Of a stretch of DNA of 64,000 nucleotides, positions 17,765 through 27,951 are shown one piece after another; within the stretch, counting starts at the first letter, position 1; each line of letters opens with the position of its first letter. A program made the translations under genes and the position numbers. A model generated the notes under the pieces. That model had not been told where the DNA came from, did not search any database, and saw only the letters and a program-made list of their open reading frames with translations. Origin of the DNA: Bacillus yapensis (GTDB lineage: Bacteria > Bacillota > Bacilli > Bacillales > Cytobacillaceae); NCBI RefSeq assembly GCF_005280205.1, contig NZ_SUND01000002.1, positions 62,001 through 126,000 on the forward strand, written 5' to 3'.

Positions 17765-18667
17765 GTGAGTGTATTTATTAATAAAGATACAAAAGTAATT
17801 GTACAAGGGATTACTGGCTCTACTGCCCTTTTTCATACAAAACAAATGCTAGAATATGGAACTCAAATTGTTGGGGGTACTACTCCTGGTAAAGGCGGCA
17901 TGGAGGTAGAAGGTGTACCTGTTTTTAATACAGTAAAAGAAGCGGTTGAAGCTACTGGCGCAACTGCATCTGTTATCTATGTACCAGCTCCATTTGCTGC
18001 AGATGCTATTCTTGAAGCGGTTGATGCAGAGCTAGATCTTGCAATCTGTATTACAGAGCATATCCCAGTTTTAGATATGGTAAAAGTTAAACGTTATATG
18101 GAAGGCAAGAAGACTCGTTTAGTAGGACCAAACTGTCCTGGAGTTATTACTGCTGACGAATGTAAAATCGGAATCATGCCTGGTTATATTCATACGAAGG
18201 GCCATGTCGGTGTTGTGTCCCGTTCTGGTACATTAACATACGAAGCGGTTCATCAGTTAACTCAAGCTGGAATCGGTCAAACAACAGCTGTAGGTATTGG
18301 TGGAGACCCGGTAAACGGAACGAACTTCATCGATGTATTAAAAGCATTCAACGAAGACCCTGAAACTTACGCAGTTATTATGATTGGTGAGATCGGTGGT
18401 ACAGCAGAGGAAGAGGCTGCTGAGTGGGTAAAAGCGAACATGACGAAGCCTGTAGTAGGCTTTATCGGTGGACGTACAGCACCTCCAGGAAAGCGCATGG
18501 GTCATGCTGGTGCGATTATCTCTGGTGGTAAAGGTACAGCTGATGAAAAGATCCGTGTCATGAACGATTGTGGAATTGCTGTAGCAGACACTCCATCTGT
18601 TATGGGTGAAACATTAATTAAAGTTCTAAAAGAAAAAGGACTTTATGATAAATGTAAAACACATTAA
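17765..18667 (+). CDS. sucD: succinyl-CoA synthetase (ADP-forming) alpha subunit
   Basis: Partner of SucC; carries the CoA-binding Rossmann domain and the phosphohistidine. 300 residues. CoA-binding segment [17 protein letters not shown], the GPNCPGVI motif, and the phosphorylated histidine in [16 protein letters not shown] (His247). GTG start after AAAGGAGAAAG. The stop codon lies inside a perfect hairpin (18661-18686). Confidence 0.98.
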   Translation: MSVFINKDTKVIVQGITGSTALFHTKQMLEYGTQIVGGTTPGKGGMEVEGVPVFNTVKEAVEATGATASVIYVPAPFAADAILEAVDAELDLAICITEHIPVLDMVKVKRYMEGKKTRLVGPNCPGVITADECKIGIMPGYIHTKGHVGVVSRSGTLTYEAVHQLTQAGIGQTTAVGIGGDPVNGTNFIDVLKAFNEDPETYAVIMIGEIGGTAEEEAAEWVKANMTKPVVGFIGGRTAPPGKRMGHAGAIISGGKGTADEKIRVMNDCGIAVADTPSVMGETLIKVLKEKGLYDKCKTH

Positions 18668-18686
18668 TAAATAACTTTATTAATGT
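18661..18686 (+). repeat. perfect hairpin spanning the sucD stop codon
   Basis: ACATTAATAAA, a TAAC loop, then TTTATTAATGT: an 11-bp perfect AT-rich stem that contains the sucD TAA (18665-18667). It lies just before the GC-rich terminator and may protect the mRNA 3' end. Confidence 0.6.
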
Positions 18687-18689
18687 ACG

Positions 18690-18727
18690 GTTAGTCCCTT
18701 CGTAATCGGAGGGGCTGACTTGTATTT
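18690..18727 (+). terminator. intrinsic terminator after sucD
   Basis: 13-bp stem GTTAGTCCCTTCG / CGGAGGGGCTGAC with wobbles, TAAT loop, then a T-rich tract (TTGTATTTG). The tract is imperfect. Confidence 0.65.
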
Positions 18728-18747
18728 GTAAAGAGGAGGAAAATATA

Positions 18748-19614
18748 ATGGATGAATTTAAAAGACGGCTTGTCACCTTGCATCATTGCAAAGGCATCAG
18801 CTGGAAAACCATTTACCAGCTCTTAAAGCTTGACCCTCAATTAAACACTTTATTTGAAGATAAGATTATCCCTCCCACACAAGCCCCTATAAAAGAAAAG
18901 CTCCTTGAAGACCTTCATTCATCTTCTATTCAAGAACAAATCCATCATTATCACTTAAACAATATCCATATGATTACATTTTTTGATGACGAATACCCGC
19001 AAGCTCTAAAAGAAACATATGAGCCACCTTGGGTGCTATACGGTAAAGGCAAAATTGAATTACTCCAAAGAGAGGTTAAACTAGCAGTTGTAGGTTCAAG
19101 ACAGGCCACAGACTATGGGAAAAATGCAATAGATACGATTTTTCCAAAATTGATTGAAAAAAATGTTCTTTTCGTCAGTGGATTAGCAACAGGTATTGAT
19201 ACGATTGCCCACCAGAAAGCGATAGATCTTGGTGGGGAGACAATAGCCGTAATTGCTGGAGGTTTTTATCATATTTATCCTAAAACAAATAAAGATTTGG
19301 CTCTGCACATGATGAGACATCAACTCGTCATTTCAGAATATCCTCCGAATACGACACCTTCTCGATGGCAATTTCCTATGAGAAATCGTATTATAAGTGG
19401 GATGTCGAGAGGAACCTTTATTGTTGAAGCAAAACAGAAAAGCGGTTCACTTATAACGGCAAATTATGCTGTTCATGAAGGTAGAGAGGTTTTTGCCCTT
19501 CCAGGCAGTATTTTTAGCGAAAATTCTATTGGTACGAATGAACTCATTCAACAAGGCTCAAAATTGGTATTTAAAGCAGAGGATATAATAGAAGAATTAT
19601 TCTATTCCTGCTAA
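18748..19614 (+). CDS. dprA: DNA-processing protein DprA (Smf)
   Basis: Binds incoming single-stranded DNA during transformation and loads RecA. 288 residues. A short helical N-terminal domain (to about 65) is followed by the Rossmann-like DprA fold: VVGSRQATDYG, the VSGLATGIDTIAHQKAI loop, and the conserved RNRIISGMSRGTFIVEA segment. It ends soon after the fold, without an obvious C-terminal winged helix, like B. subtilis DprA. GAGGAGG site before ATG. Presence says little alone about competence. Confidence 0.96.
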   Translation: MDEFKRRLVTLHHCKGISWKTIYQLLKLDPQLNTLFEDKIIPPTQAPIKEKLLEDLHSSSIQEQIHHYHLNNIHMITFFDDEYPQALKETYEPPWVLYGKGKIELLQREVKLAVVGSRQATDYGKNAIDTIFPKLIEKNVLFVSGLATGIDTIAHQKAIDLGGETIAVIAGGFYHIYPKTNKDLALHMMRHQLVISEYPPNTTPSRWQFPMRNRIISGMSRGTFIVEAKQKSGSLITANYAVHEGREVFALPGSIFSENSIGTNELIQQGSKLVFKAEDIIEELFYSC

Positions 19615-19996
19615 AAATTCAAAAGAAATTCGTCAAAAAAATAAATTTTTGGAAAAAAGGTTGAAATTATCTTAAATCTAGTATACATTTTGCAACAGGT
19701 GAAAGATTAAGTATTTATATTTGACAAAAGCCACATTTTTGTTCTTAATATGGTGATTGTAGCATGTGTGCGAGGACCTCAGAATTTTTAATTAGAACAC
19801 GAATCTTCGTTCAATCGTGTTGAAGTAAAAGTTTCCCGTCCTTGACAGTTGTGAAGATTGCATATTTAATAATAATGAATATTTAAAAAATTACCCGGTA
19901 TGTTTTACAGGGGAAATGTTGATAATTATGGGGAAATGAAAGAACGTTTTCGAATCCCTTAATAAATATAATAAACCCTCTTGAGGAGGACAATTG
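19615..19996 (+). promoter_or_regulatory. topA upstream region with two promoter candidates
   Basis: 382-base gap without a gene. Candidate 1: TTGACA 19721-19726 with TTAATA 19745-19750 (18 bases). Candidate 2: TTGACA 19842-19847 with TTTAAT 19865-19870 (17 bases), leaving about a 120-nt leader. Between them is a perfect 7-bp hairpin AACACGA (19796-19802) / TCGTGTT (19815-19821). Dual promoters would suit supercoiling-responsive topA control, but that is inference. Confidence 0.45.
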
Positions 19997-22072
19997 ATGT
20001 CAGATTTTCTTGTAATCGTTGAGTCGCCTGCAAAGGCCAAAACGATTGAGAAGTATTTAGGAAAAAAATATAAAGTAAAAGCATCCATGGGACATATCCG
20101 TGACTTGCCAAAAAGTCAAACTGGTGTAGATGTGGAACATAATTATGAGCCGAAGTACATTACTATCCGAGGAAAAGGCCCTGTTTTAAAAGAGTTAAAG
20201 ACTGCTGCAAAAAAAGCGAAGAAAATCTATCTCGCGGCTGACCCGGATCGTGAAGGGGAAGCAATAGCTTGGCATTTAGCTCACAGTTTAGATATAGACA
20301 TTCAATCTGATTGTCGAGTTGTATTTAATGAAATAACAAAGGATGCTATTAAAGAATCATTCAAACATCCTCGTCCGATTAATATGGATCTCGTTGATGC
20401 TCAGCAAGCAAGAAGAATTCTTGACCGTTTAGTAGGATATAACATTAGCCCATTATTATGGAAGAAAGTTAAAAAGGGCTTAAGTGCAGGGCGTGTCCAA
20501 TCGGTTGCTGTTCGTCTTGTTATTGAGCGTGAAAAAGAAATCCAAGCCTTTGTACCGGAAGAATACTGGTCCATTGATGCAGAATTCTTAAAAGGGACTG
20601 AAAGCTTTGAAGGAAGCTTTTATGGTGTTAACAATAAAAAAATTGAATTAACATCTGAAGCTGAAGTACAAAACATCATGAAGCAGTTAAAAGGGAATAA
20701 GTACAAGGTTACGGCTGTAACGAAAAAGGAAAGAAAGAGAAATGCAGCTGCTCCTTTCACAACCTCTTCTCTGCAACAGGAGGCAGCACGAAAATTAAAT
20801 TTCCGTGCGAAAAAGACAATGATGCTGGCTCAGCAGCTTTATGAAGGTATCGACTTAGGCAAAGAAGGAACAGTCGGTTTAATTACATACATGAGAACGG
20901 ATTCAACAAGAATTTCAGAGCTTGCTCAAAATGAAGCTGCTGGATATATTGAATCTACTTATGGCGTACAATATTTACCTACTGAAAAAAGAAAAGAAAA
21001 GAAAAACTCAAATGCGCAAGATGCCCATGAAGCGATTCGACCAACAAGCACGCTTCGTGAACCAACTAGCATGAAGGATTTTCTCTCACGTGATCAGTTA
21101 CGTCTATATCGTTTGATTTGGGAACGGTTCGTGGCTAGCCAAATGGCTCCTGCTGTTATGGACACGATGAGTGTAGATTTGCAAAATGGGGATGTCGTAT
21201 TCCGAGCAACTGGTTCGAAAGTCAAGTTTCCTGGTTTTATGAAGGTGTATGTTGAAGGAACGGACGACCAAACAGAAGAAAAGAACAATATGCTGCCTGA
21301 CTTAAGAGAAGGCGACGAAGTGTTCAAAAAAGATATTGATCCGAAGCAACACTTTACCCAGCCACCTCCACGTTACACAGAAGCACGACTTGTTCGTACT
21401 TTAGAGGAATTAGGAATAGGTAGACCTTCAACCTTTGCGCCGACATTAGATACGATTCAGAAGCGTGGCTATGTGGCATTAGACAATAAACGTTTCATTC
21501 CAACTGAGTTAGGTGAGGTCATTCACGAAATCATGATGGAGTTTTTCCCAGAAATCATCGATGTTGAGTTTACTGCGAGAATGGAGCAGGATCTTGATAA
21601 TGTGGAAGATGGAAAAACAAGATGGGTTAGTATCATTGATGATTTTTACAAGGATTTTGAAATACGCTTAAAAAAGGCCGAGCAGGAAATGGCTGAAATA
21701 GAAATCAAGGATGAGCCAGCAGGAGAAGATTGTGAGCAATGCGGACATCCAATGGTCTTTAAAATGGGTAGATACGGAAAGTTCATGGCTTGCAGCAACT
21801 TCCCTGATTGTCGCAATACGAAACCAATTGTGAAAGATATTGGTGTGAAATGTCCGAAGTGTGAAAAAGGAAATATTATCGAGCGTAAGAGTAAAAAGCG
21901 TCGGATTTTTTATGGTTGCGATCAGTTCCCTGAATGTGATTTTATTTCTTGGGATAAACCGTTACCACGGAGCTGTCCAAAATGTGAGAGTCTTCTTGTT
22001 GAGAAGAAACTTAAAAAGGGAATTCAAGTTCAGTGCGTGAATTGTGACTATAAAGAGGAGCAACAAAGCTAA
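19997..22072 (+). CDS. topA: DNA topoisomerase I
   Basis: Type IA enzyme that relaxes negative supercoils. 691 residues from ATG 19997, the same length as B. subtilis TopA; a TTG three bases earlier is rejected because GAGGAGG at 19983-19989 fits the ATG. TOPRIM domain at the N-terminus ([33 protein letters not shown]), active-site tyrosine in [14 protein letters not shown] (Tyr298), and three C-terminal four-cysteine zinc ribbons starting CEQCGHP, CPKCEKG and CPKCESL. Followed by a terminator. Confidence 0.98.
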   Translation: MSDFLVIVESPAKAKTIEKYLGKKYKVKASMGHIRDLPKSQTGVDVEHNYEPKYITIRGKGPVLKELKTAAKKAKKIYLAADPDREGEAIAWHLAHSLDIDIQSDCRVVFNEITKDAIKESFKHPRPINMDLVDAQQARRILDRLVGYNISPLLWKKVKKGLSAGRVQSVAVRLVIEREKEIQAFVPEEYWSIDAEFLKGTESFEGSFYGVNNKKIELTSEAEVQNIMKQLKGNKYKVTAVTKKERKRNAAAPFTTSSLQQEAARKLNFRAKKTMMLAQQLYEGIDLGKEGTVGLITYMRTDSTRISELAQNEAAGYIESTYGVQYLPTEKRKEKKNSNAQDAHEAIRPTSTLREPTSMKDFLSRDQLRLYRLIWERFVASQMAPAVMDTMSVDLQNGDVVFRATGSKVKFPGFMKVYVEGTDDQTEEKNNMLPDLREGDEVFKKDIDPKQHFTQPPPRYTEARLVRTLEELGIGRPSTFAPTLDTIQKRGYVALDNKRFIPTELGEVIHEIMMEFFPEIIDVEFTARMEQDLDNVEDGKTRWVSIIDDFYKDFEIRLKKAEQEMAEIEIKDEPAGEDCEQCGHPMVFKMGRYGKFMACSNFPDCRNTKPIVKDIGVKCPKCEKGNIIERKSKKRRIFYGCDQFPECDFISWDKPLPRSCPKCESLLVEKKLKKGIQVQCVNCDYKEEQQS

Positions 22073-22073
22073 G

Positions 22074-22100
22074 AAGGGTGAGCGAACTGCTCACTCTTTT
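22074..22100 (+). terminator. intrinsic terminator after topA
   Basis: Stem AAGGGTGAGC / GCTCACTCTT with one wobble, 5-nt loop, ending in TTTT. Begins 1 base after the topA stop. Confidence 0.8.
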
Positions 22101-22381
22101 GTCTGCGCTCTTAAAAGATTTATTGGTATTTGAAACTTTTATTATTCTTAATTCGTATTAAATTACGAATAGTCGGTTTGTGAATAATCTTAAAGAAATA
22201 AAAAAGAATGACAATATCATCTTGCAAGTTATTTGTAAATGGTATTTAATAAGTAGTCGGGTATGATTTTTCAAAAAGAGTTCAGTTTCTTTATTGAATT
22301 GGATTTTTAAAGTTCGCAACAAACAATTCAGAACTTTGTGAAAAATTTGTAAATTTTCTTGCGTGGCAAGAATGTTTGTGC
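22101..22381. other. AT-rich spacer where trmFO lies in relatives
   Basis: No open frame and no recognisable trmFO remnant. Two small perfect hairpins are seen: ATTCGTA (22151-22157) / TACGAAT (22164-22170), and AAAGTTC (22309-22315) / GAACTTT (22331-22337). Confidence 0.5.
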
Positions 22382-22387
22382 TATTAT
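22359..22387 (+). promoter_or_regulatory. sigma-A-type promoter for xerC-hslVU-codY
   Basis: TTGCGT 22359-22364, 17 bases, TATTAT 22382-22387. The predicted start of transcription near 22394 leaves about 24 nt before the GTG start of xerC. Confidence 0.6.
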
Positions 22388-22417
22388 TGAATAGCTATGC
22401 CCTGTGAGGTGAAATTA

Positions 22418-23320
22418 GTGACAGATAACCGTGATGGCATTAAGTTGTTTTTACAGTATTTGCAAATAGAAAAGAACTACTCTCCTTATACAGTTGAATA
22501 TTATCAAGGGGATCTTCTAGAATTTAGTTTGTTCATGTCTGAACAAACTATTGCAAAATGGGACGAAGTGGAATACCAGGACGTTCGATTGTATTTAACA
22601 AAGCTTTTTGAACAAAAACTCGCAAGAAAGTCTGTTGCTCGAAAGATTTCTAGTTTGCGCAGCTTTTATAAATTTTTAGTACGTGAAATGCTTGTAGTAT
22701 ATAATCCTTTTGCACAAGTTTCAATTCCAAAGATTGAGAAGAGATTACCCGAATTCTTTTATGAGGAAGAACTGGTAGCTCTTTTTGAAGCCTGTGATGA
22801 AGCTGAACCAATTGGACAGAGAAATAGGGCGATACTTGAATTGCTCTATGCGACAGGTATTCGTGTCAGTGAGAGTTGCTCGATTCGTCTCAAAGATATC
22901 GATATGGAATTGTCCACATTATTGGTGCATGGAAAAGGGAGAAAAGACCGCTATGTACCTTTTGGTAGTTTTGCTCATGAAGCGCTAGAAAGATACATAT
23001 CATATGGACGAAGAGAAATTCTTACGAAAAATAAAAAAGAGCATGATTATTTACTTGTAAATTTTAGAGGTGGGCCCTTAACACCAAGAGGTTTACGTAC
23101 AGTTCTTAATAGCATCATAGAAAAGTCATCTTTGAATGGACAAATTCACCCTCACAAGCTTAGACATTCCTTCGCTACCCACCTTTTAAATAATGGGGCG
23201 GATATGAGGACGGTTCAAGAATTGTTAGGACATGCAAATTTATCATCCACGCAAATTTATACACATGTCACAAACGACTATTTGAAAAAGACTTATATGG
23301 CTCATCATCCAAGAGCGTAA
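22418..23320 (+). CDS. xerC: tyrosine recombinase XerC (CodV)
   Basis: Resolves chromosome dimers at dif together with XerD. 300 residues. N-terminal SAM-like core-binding domain ([16 protein letters not shown]) and C-terminal catalytic domain with Arg in ATGIRVSE, Lys in HGKGRKDRY, His-x-x-Arg in [14 protein letters not shown], His in LLGHANLSS and the nucleophile Tyr in TQIYTHV. ATG 22397 is in frame but lies about at the predicted transcript start; GTG 22418 follows GTGAGGTGA and matches the B. subtilis N-terminus. First gene of the codY operon. Confidence 0.96.
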   Translation: MTDNRDGIKLFLQYLQIEKNYSPYTVEYYQGDLLEFSLFMSEQTIAKWDEVEYQDVRLYLTKLFEQKLARKSVARKISSLRSFYKFLVREMLVVYNPFAQVSIPKIEKRLPEFFYEEELVALFEACDEAEPIGQRNRAILELLYATGIRVSESCSIRLKDIDMELSTLLVHGKGRKDRYVPFGSFAHEALERYISYGRREILTKNKKEHDYLLVNFRGGPLTPRGLRTVLNSIIEKSSLNGQIHPHKLRHSFATHLLNNGADMRTVQELLGHANLSSTQIYTHVTNDYLKKTYMAHHPRA

Positions 23321-23345
23321 TGTCTCTAATAAAGGAGGAAAATGT

Positions 23346-23888
23346 ATGAATCAATTTCATGCCACAACCATATTCGCAGTTCAACATAACGGGAATTGTG
23401 CAATGGCAGGAGATGGTCAGGTTACATTTGGTAATGCGGTAGTGATGAAGCACACAGCACGAAAGGTTAGAAAGCTGTTTAATGGTAAAGTACTTGCTGG
23501 TTTTGCAGGTTCGGTTGCTGACGCTTTTACACTTTTTGAAATGTTTGAAGGGAAATTGGAGGAGTTCAATGGAAACCTTCAAAGAGCAGCTGTTGAGCTT
23601 GCGAAGCAATGGAGAAGCGATAAGGTTTTAAGGAAATTAGAAGCGATGCTCATTGTCATGAATCAAGAAAGCATCCTCTTAGTATCAGGGACTGGTGAAG
23701 TAATTGAGCCTGATGATGGGGTTCTAGCGATAGGTTCTGGTGGAAATTACGCACTTTCTGCTGGAAGATCACTAAAACGTTATGCAGGAGAGCACTTATC
23801 AGCAAAAGAAATTGCCCAGGCAGCCCTTGAAATTGCTGCGGAAATATGTGTTTACACAAACCATAATATTGTCGTAGAAGAGCTATAA
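23346..23888 (+). CDS. hslV: ATP-dependent protease proteolytic subunit HslV (ClpQ/CodW)
   Basis: Proteasome-like peptidase that forms the double ring of the HslUV protease. 180 residues, beginning [12 protein letters not shown]. The expected catalytic Thr follows a short leader (MNQFHA), so maturation by propeptide removal is likely; B. subtilis CodW instead uses an N-terminal Ser. Conserved [18 protein letters not shown] and [11 protein letters not shown] segments are present. Starts 25 bases after xerC and ends 13 before hslU. Confidence 0.97.
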   Translation: MNQFHATTIFAVQHNGNCAMAGDGQVTFGNAVVMKHTARKVRKLFNGKVLAGFAGSVADAFTLFEMFEGKLEEFNGNLQRAAVELAKQWRSDKVLRKLEAMLIVMNQESILLVSGTGEVIEPDDGVLAIGSGGNYALSAGRSLKRYAGEHLSAKEIAQAALEIAAEICVYTNHNIVVEEL

Positions 23889-23901
23889 GGAGGAATGCAA
23901 A

Positions 23902-25308
23902 ATGGCAAAAGGGACTAATTTAACTCCAAGACAAATTGTTGAACGACTAGATCAGTACATAATTGGTCAAAAGGATGCTAAAAAAGCAGTTGCGGTAGCT
24001 CTAAGAAATCGTTATCGTCGCAGTTTATTGGATGAGAAGCTTCGTGATGAGATTAATCCTAAGAACATTTTAATGATTGGCCCAACCGGAGTAGGGAAAA
24101 CTGAAATTGCTAGACGGATGGCGAAATTAGTCAATGCACCATTTGTTAAGGTGGAGGCAACGAAGTTTACCGAGGTTGGTTATGTAGGTCGTGATGTTGA
24201 ATCGATGGTGCGGGATCTTGTGGAAACTTCTGTACGTCTTATTAAAGAAGAAAAAATGCAAAGCGTAAAAGAACGTGCAGAAGAAAATGCAAACAGACGC
24301 CTAGTCGAACTACTAGCACCATCTTCAAAGAAGACGACAAACTACAAGAATCCTCTTGAAATGTTGTTTGGTGGAGGTACTAATCAACAGGAGCCAGACA
24401 CGAACTCTTCGGATGAGTATAACTTGCAAGAAAAACGAAAAATCGTAAGAGAAAAACTGGCGATGGGCGATTTGGAAAACGAAATCGTGACTGTTGAGGT
24501 CGAAGAGCAACAGCCTTCCATGTTTGATATGCTTCAAGGTTCAGGCATGGAACAAATGGGGATGAATATGCAGGACGCGTTAAGCGGACTAATGCCAAAA
24601 AAACGAAAGAAGCGCAAACTTACCGTTAAAGAAGCAAGAGTCGTTTTAACAAACGAAGAAGCTCAAAAGCTGATTGATATGGATGAGGTTACACAAGAAG
24701 CGGTCTTTCGTGCAGAACAATCAGGCATTATATTCATTGATGAAATCGATAAAATTGCAAGTAAGAATCACGGTGGATCATCAGCAGATGTCTCTAGAGA
24801 AGGTGTTCAAAGAGATATTCTCCCAGTGGTTGAAGGATCTACAGTTGTCACAAAATACGGTTCTGTGAAAACCGACCATATATTATTTATGGCAGCAGGG
24901 GCGTTCCATATCGCTAAGCCATCAGATTTAATTCCTGAGCTACAAGGACGTTTTCCGATTCGTGTAGAACTAACGAAGCTCACAGTGGATGACTTCTTTA
25001 AAATTCTGATTGAGCCTGATAATGCACTTATCAAACAATATCAAGCTTTATTGGAAACAGAAGGTATACAAATTGAATTTTCTGACGATGCTATTCGTAA
25101 GATAGCAGAAGTTGCTTTTGAAGTGAATCAAAATACGGATAATATTGGGGCGAGACGTCTACATACAATCCTAGAGAAGCTTTTAGAGGATTTATCCTTT
25201 GAAGCTCCAGATATTACGATGGAAAAAGTCGCGATTACACCTCAATACGTTGAAGAGAAGCTAGGAGCAATTTCGAAAAACAAGGATTTAAGCCAGTTTA
25301 TTTTATAA
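23902..25308 (+). CDS. hslU: ATP-dependent protease ATPase subunit HslU (ClpY)
   Basis: AAA+ unfoldase that feeds substrates to HslV. 468 residues. Walker [10 protein letters not shown] at 60-68, Walker [10 protein letters not shown], the pore-loop region [14 protein letters not shown], the inserted I domain (about residues 110-240, including a Met-rich stretch) and a C-terminal sensor 2 with [12 protein letters not shown]. It ends SQFIL, the type of tail that docks into HslV. AAGGAGG site; cotranscribed with hslV. Confidence 0.98.
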   Translation: MAKGTNLTPRQIVERLDQYIIGQKDAKKAVAVALRNRYRRSLLDEKLRDEINPKNILMIGPTGVGKTEIARRMAKLVNAPFVKVEATKFTEVGYVGRDVESMVRDLVETSVRLIKEEKMQSVKERAEENANRRLVELLAPSSKKTTNYKNPLEMLFGGGTNQQEPDTNSSDEYNLQEKRKIVREKLAMGDLENEIVTVEVEEQQPSMFDMLQGSGMEQMGMNMQDALSGLMPKKRKKRKLTVKEARVVLTNEEAQKLIDMDEVTQEAVFRAEQSGIIFIDEIDKIASKNHGGSSADVSREGVQRDILPVVEGSTVVTKYGSVKTDHILFMAAGAFHIAKPSDLIPELQGRFPIRVELTKLTVDDFFKILIEPDNALIKQYQALLETEGIQIEFSDDAIRKIAEVAFEVNQNTDNIGARRLHTILEKLLEDLSFEAPDITMEKVAITPQYVEEKLGAISKNKDLSQFIL

Positions 25309-25389
25309 ACACGTGCTCTCTTTATAATTGTAAAAGAAACAAGTAGAAAAAGATTTCTTATATTTGAATGGTTTTTAGGAGGAAGAACA

Positions 25390-26169
25390 ATGGATTTATT
25401 ATCAAAAACTAGAAAAATTAACACATTACTACAAAAAGCAGCAGGTAAGCCAGTAAATTTCAAAGAGATGTCAGAAACACTAAGTGAAGTTATTGAAGCA
25501 AATATCTTCATCGTAAGCAGAAGAGGAAAGCTATTAGGCTTTGCTGTTAACCAAAAGATTGAAAATGATCGTATGATCCAAATGCTTGAGGATCGTCAAT
25601 TCCCTGAGGAGTATACAAACAATCTTTTCAATATCAAGGAAACATCTCCAAATCTTGATATCGAGAGTGAATATACTGCTTTCCCAGTTGAAAACAAGGA
25701 ATTGTTCCAAAACGGTCTTACAACTATCGTTCCAATCATCGGTGGTGGGGAAAGACTTGGTACCCTTATTTTAGCTAGACTTCAAGAGCAATTCCATGAT
25801 GATGACCTTATTCTTGGAGAATACGGTGCTACTGTAGTAGGTATGGAAATTCTTCGTGAAAAAGCAGAAGAAATTGAAGAAGAAGCTCGTAGCAAAGCTG
25901 TTGTACAAATGGCAATCAGTTCATTATCTTACAGTGAGCTTGAAGCAATTGAACATATTTTTGAAGAGCTAAGTGGACATGAAGGTCTATTAGTTGCTTC
26001 AAAAATTGCTGACAGAGTTGGAATCACACGTTCTGTTATCGTAAATGCTCTACGTAAGCTTGAAAGTGCTGGTGTAATTGAATCTCGTTCTTTAGGAATG
26101 AAAGGAACATACATTAAAGTACTTAACGACAAGTTCTTAGTGGAATTAGATAAGTTAAGAAATAACTAA
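25390..26169 (+). CDS. codY: GTP-sensing transcriptional pleiotropic repressor CodY
   Basis: Global regulator that senses branched-chain amino acids and GTP and represses nutrient, motility and competence genes. 259 residues. N-terminal GAF ligand-binding domain (to about 155), linker helix, and C-terminal winged helix with the recognition helix [28 protein letters not shown] site 6 bases before ATG. Last gene of the xerC operon, closed by a strong terminator, directly upstream of the fla/che operon that CodY controls in B. subtilis. Confidence 0.98.
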   Translation: MDLLSKTRKINTLLQKAAGKPVNFKEMSETLSEVIEANIFIVSRRGKLLGFAVNQKIENDRMIQMLEDRQFPEEYTNNLFNIKETSPNLDIESEYTAFPVENKELFQNGLTTIVPIIGGGERLGTLILARLQEQFHDDDLILGEYGATVVGMEILREKAEEIEEEARSKAVVQMAISSLSYSELEAIEHIFEELSGHEGLLVASKIADRVGITRSVIVNALRKLESAGVIESRSLGMKGTYIKVLNDKFLVELDKLRNN

Positions 26170-26185
26170 TAGTAACTAATATATG

Positions 26186-26213
26186 AAACCCTCCAGAAAA
26201 TGGAGGGTTTTTT
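26186..26213 (+). terminator. intrinsic terminator after codY
   Basis: Stem AAACCCTCCA / TGGAGGGTTT, GAAAA loop, followed by TTTT. Perfect 10-bp pairing. Confidence 0.92.
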
Positions 26214-26595
26214 CATTTTATTGGAATTTGTCATTTTTTGCTGGATCGATTAGTTCATCGAATATTACAAGTAACGCATAATCTGTCCTTTTCTACCAAA
26301 ATCTCTAAGATATTTGTAAAAATGAGAGTATTTTCCTACGATGATTCGACAGGATTCTGCCATTTTCTTAGATATCCATTGGTTCTGTAACATAGCAATA
26401 GTGATTTTGACATTGGATAAATTTAAGTAAAATTAATGAAAACAGGTCCTATATCCCATTTTTTTTAACGAATATTGCATAGACATATCAATTCTTATTC
26501 ATTACAATGAATTATGTATTACATTTTTCATCGAAATATTACAATCTTCTACAAATTGATTACAATTGTATTGATATAATAACGGGGGTGAGGAA
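26214..26595 (+). promoter_or_regulatory. fla/che operon upstream region
   Basis: 382 bases without a gene, presumably holding the main fla/che promoter. TTGACA at 26407-26412 with TAAAAT at 26428-26433 has only a 15-base spacer. TGATATAAT at 26572-26580 is an extended -10, but it would start transcription inside the flgB ribosome site. No SigD-type box (TAAA with GCCGATAT) was seen. So the functional promoter is not settled. Confidence 0.35.
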
Positions 26596-26991
26596 TTGAA
26601 ACTGTTTTCAAACACGATTTCAACTCTTGAAAATGCATTGAATTATTCTTCTACAAAACAAAAGGTGATATCTCAAAATATTTCTAATGTAGATACGCCA
26701 AATTATAAATCAAAAGAAGTAAGCTTCAAATCAGCGTTACAGAACGCGGTTGATTCTTCTATGACAGCTAGACGTACAGATGCAAGACATATTGACTTTA
26801 ATGGGCAAGCATCTTCTGGTATAGCCGTTACAACAAACAATAGTACATCTTACAACAATAATGGAAATAATGTTGACCTCGATAAAGAGATGGCCGATTT
26901 GGCAAGTAATCAGATTTATTACAATGCGTTAATCGAAAGAATAAGTGGGAAGTTTTCAACACTTCAATCTGTCATTAAAGGAGGGAAATAA
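26596..26991 (+). CDS. flgB: flagellar basal-body rod protein FlgB
   Basis: Proximal rod subunit, exported by the flagellar type III system. 131 residues. N-terminal rod-family segment STKQKVISQNISNVDTPNYKSKEV and the C-terminal helix EMADLASNQIYYNALI typical for FlgB. TTG start, directed by GGGGGTGAGG. First gene of the fla/che operon; flgC begins 2 bases later. Confidence 0.97.
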   Translation: MKLFSNTISTLENALNYSSTKQKVISQNISNVDTPNYKSKEVSFKSALQNAVDSSMTARRTDARHIDFNGQASSGIAVTTNNSTSYNNNGNNVDLDKEMADLASNQIYYNALIERISGKFSTLQSVIKGGK

Positions 26992-26993
26992 CA

Positions 26994-27443
26994 GTGTCTA
27001 TTTTCCATAGTATTAATACTTCTGCATCAGCATTGACTTCACAGAGATTAAGAATGGATGTTATCTCATCAAATATGGCGAATGTTGATTCCACACGAGC
27101 GGAATTGGTGAACGGAGAATGGGTACCATACAGACGTAAATCTGTCGTACTCCAGGCGAACGAAGGTGGCTTTTCTTCCTTCTTAAATGTTGCGATGAAT
27201 AAAGGTGAAGTGGGTAATGGTGTAAAAGTGTCGCGGATTGTCGAAGACGAGACACCTTTTAAAGAAGTATATGACCCGGAACATCCAGATGCCGACGAGA
27301 ATGGCTATGTACAGATGCCAAACGTTGACCCGTTACGAGAAATGGTAGATTTAATCAGTGCAACAAGATCATATGAAGCTAACGTTACGGCTTTAAATGC
27401 TTCCAAAAGTATGCTCATGAAAGCATTAGAAATTGGAAAATAA
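26994..27443 (+). CDS. flgC: flagellar basal-body rod protein FlgC
   Basis: Proximal rod subunit that follows FlgB. 149 residues. The ANVDSTRAE segment near residue 30 is the rod/hook signature, and the C-terminus ATRSYEANVTALNASKSML is the family helix. GTG start after AAAGGAGGG. Lies between flgB and fliE as in other Firmicutes. Confidence 0.97.
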   Translation: MSIFHSINTSASALTSQRLRMDVISSNMANVDSTRAELVNGEWVPYRRKSVVLQANEGGFSSFLNVAMNKGEVGNGVKVSRIVEDETPFKEVYDPEHPDADENGYVQMPNVDPLREMVDLISATRSYEANVTALNASKSMLMKALEIGK

Positions 27444-27457
27444 GGAGTTTACCCTAA

Positions 27458-27766
27458 ATGAATAATATTTCGTTTCCTAATGTCTCAAAGGTCTTTCAAA
27501 CGAATCAGACTTCACAAACTTCATCTACTACACCATTCGAAGCGCAAAAGAGTTTTGCGTCCGTACTTAAGGAATCAATTGAAAAAGTTAATCAAGCACA
27601 GCTTGAATCTGATGTTATGACTGAGAAATTAGCACGTGGTGAAAATGTAGATTTGCACCAAGTTATGATAGCGAGTCAAAAGGCAAGCGTTACGCTTTCT
27701 GCCACAATGGAAATTCGTAATAAAGTTGTTGAAGCATATCAAGAAGTTATGAGAATGCAAGTTTAA
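27458..27766 (+). CDS. fliE: flagellar hook-basal body complex protein FliE
   Basis: Small adapter that joins the MS ring to the rod. 102 residues. The C-terminal half (DLHQVMIASQKASVTLSATMEIRNKVVEAYQEVMRMQV-type region) carries the FliE signature; the N-terminal half is Ser/Thr/Gln rich. AAGGAG site before ATG. An unusual 210-base gap separates it from fliF. Confidence 0.97.
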   Translation: MNNISFPNVSKVFQTNQTSQTSSTTPFEAQKSFASVLKESIEKVNQAQLESDVMTEKLARGENVDLHQVMIASQKASVTLSATMEIRNKVVEAYQEVMRMQV

Positions 27767-27797
27767 TATAGTTTAACCAGTTTCATAGTGGTTTACT

Positions 27798-27854
27798 TTA
27801 ATTTAAAAAACGGACTTAGCTTTGTTATAAATTAGCGTTCGTTTTTTAAATTAA
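27798..27854 (+). terminator. terminator-like 18-bp hairpin in the fliE-fliF gap
   Basis: 5' arm 27798-27815 pairs with 3' arm 27837-27854 over 18 bp with one G-T pair. The A-tract of the 5' arm and a six-T tract in the 3' arm flank the CGGAC/GTTCG core, as in a bidirectional terminator. It lies inside an operon and could cause partial termination before fliF. Confidence 0.6.
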
Positions 27855-27857
27855 TCT

Positions 27858-27951
27858 TCACACATTGTGAGATCAACTCAGTTGAGTTGTTGGTGAACAA
27901 CTTTGTTGGTAAACAACATTGTTGTTGAAAAGCTCTGCTTTTTCCATCAAT
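27858..27951 (+). repeat. cluster of short hairpins before fliF
   Basis: Consecutive inverted repeats: TCACA/TGTGA (27858-27870), CAACTC/GAGTTG (27874-27889), GTTGTT/AACAAC (27886-27901), TTGTT/AACAA (27903-27916), AACAAC/GTTGTT (27912-27926), then AAAAGC TCT GCTTTTT. Several share bases and are mutually exclusive, so alternative folds are possible. Confidence 0.55.

Noticed and set aside
26572-26580. TGATATAAT as main flgB promoter
   Set aside because: Transcription would begin inside the flgB ribosome site, leaving no leader.
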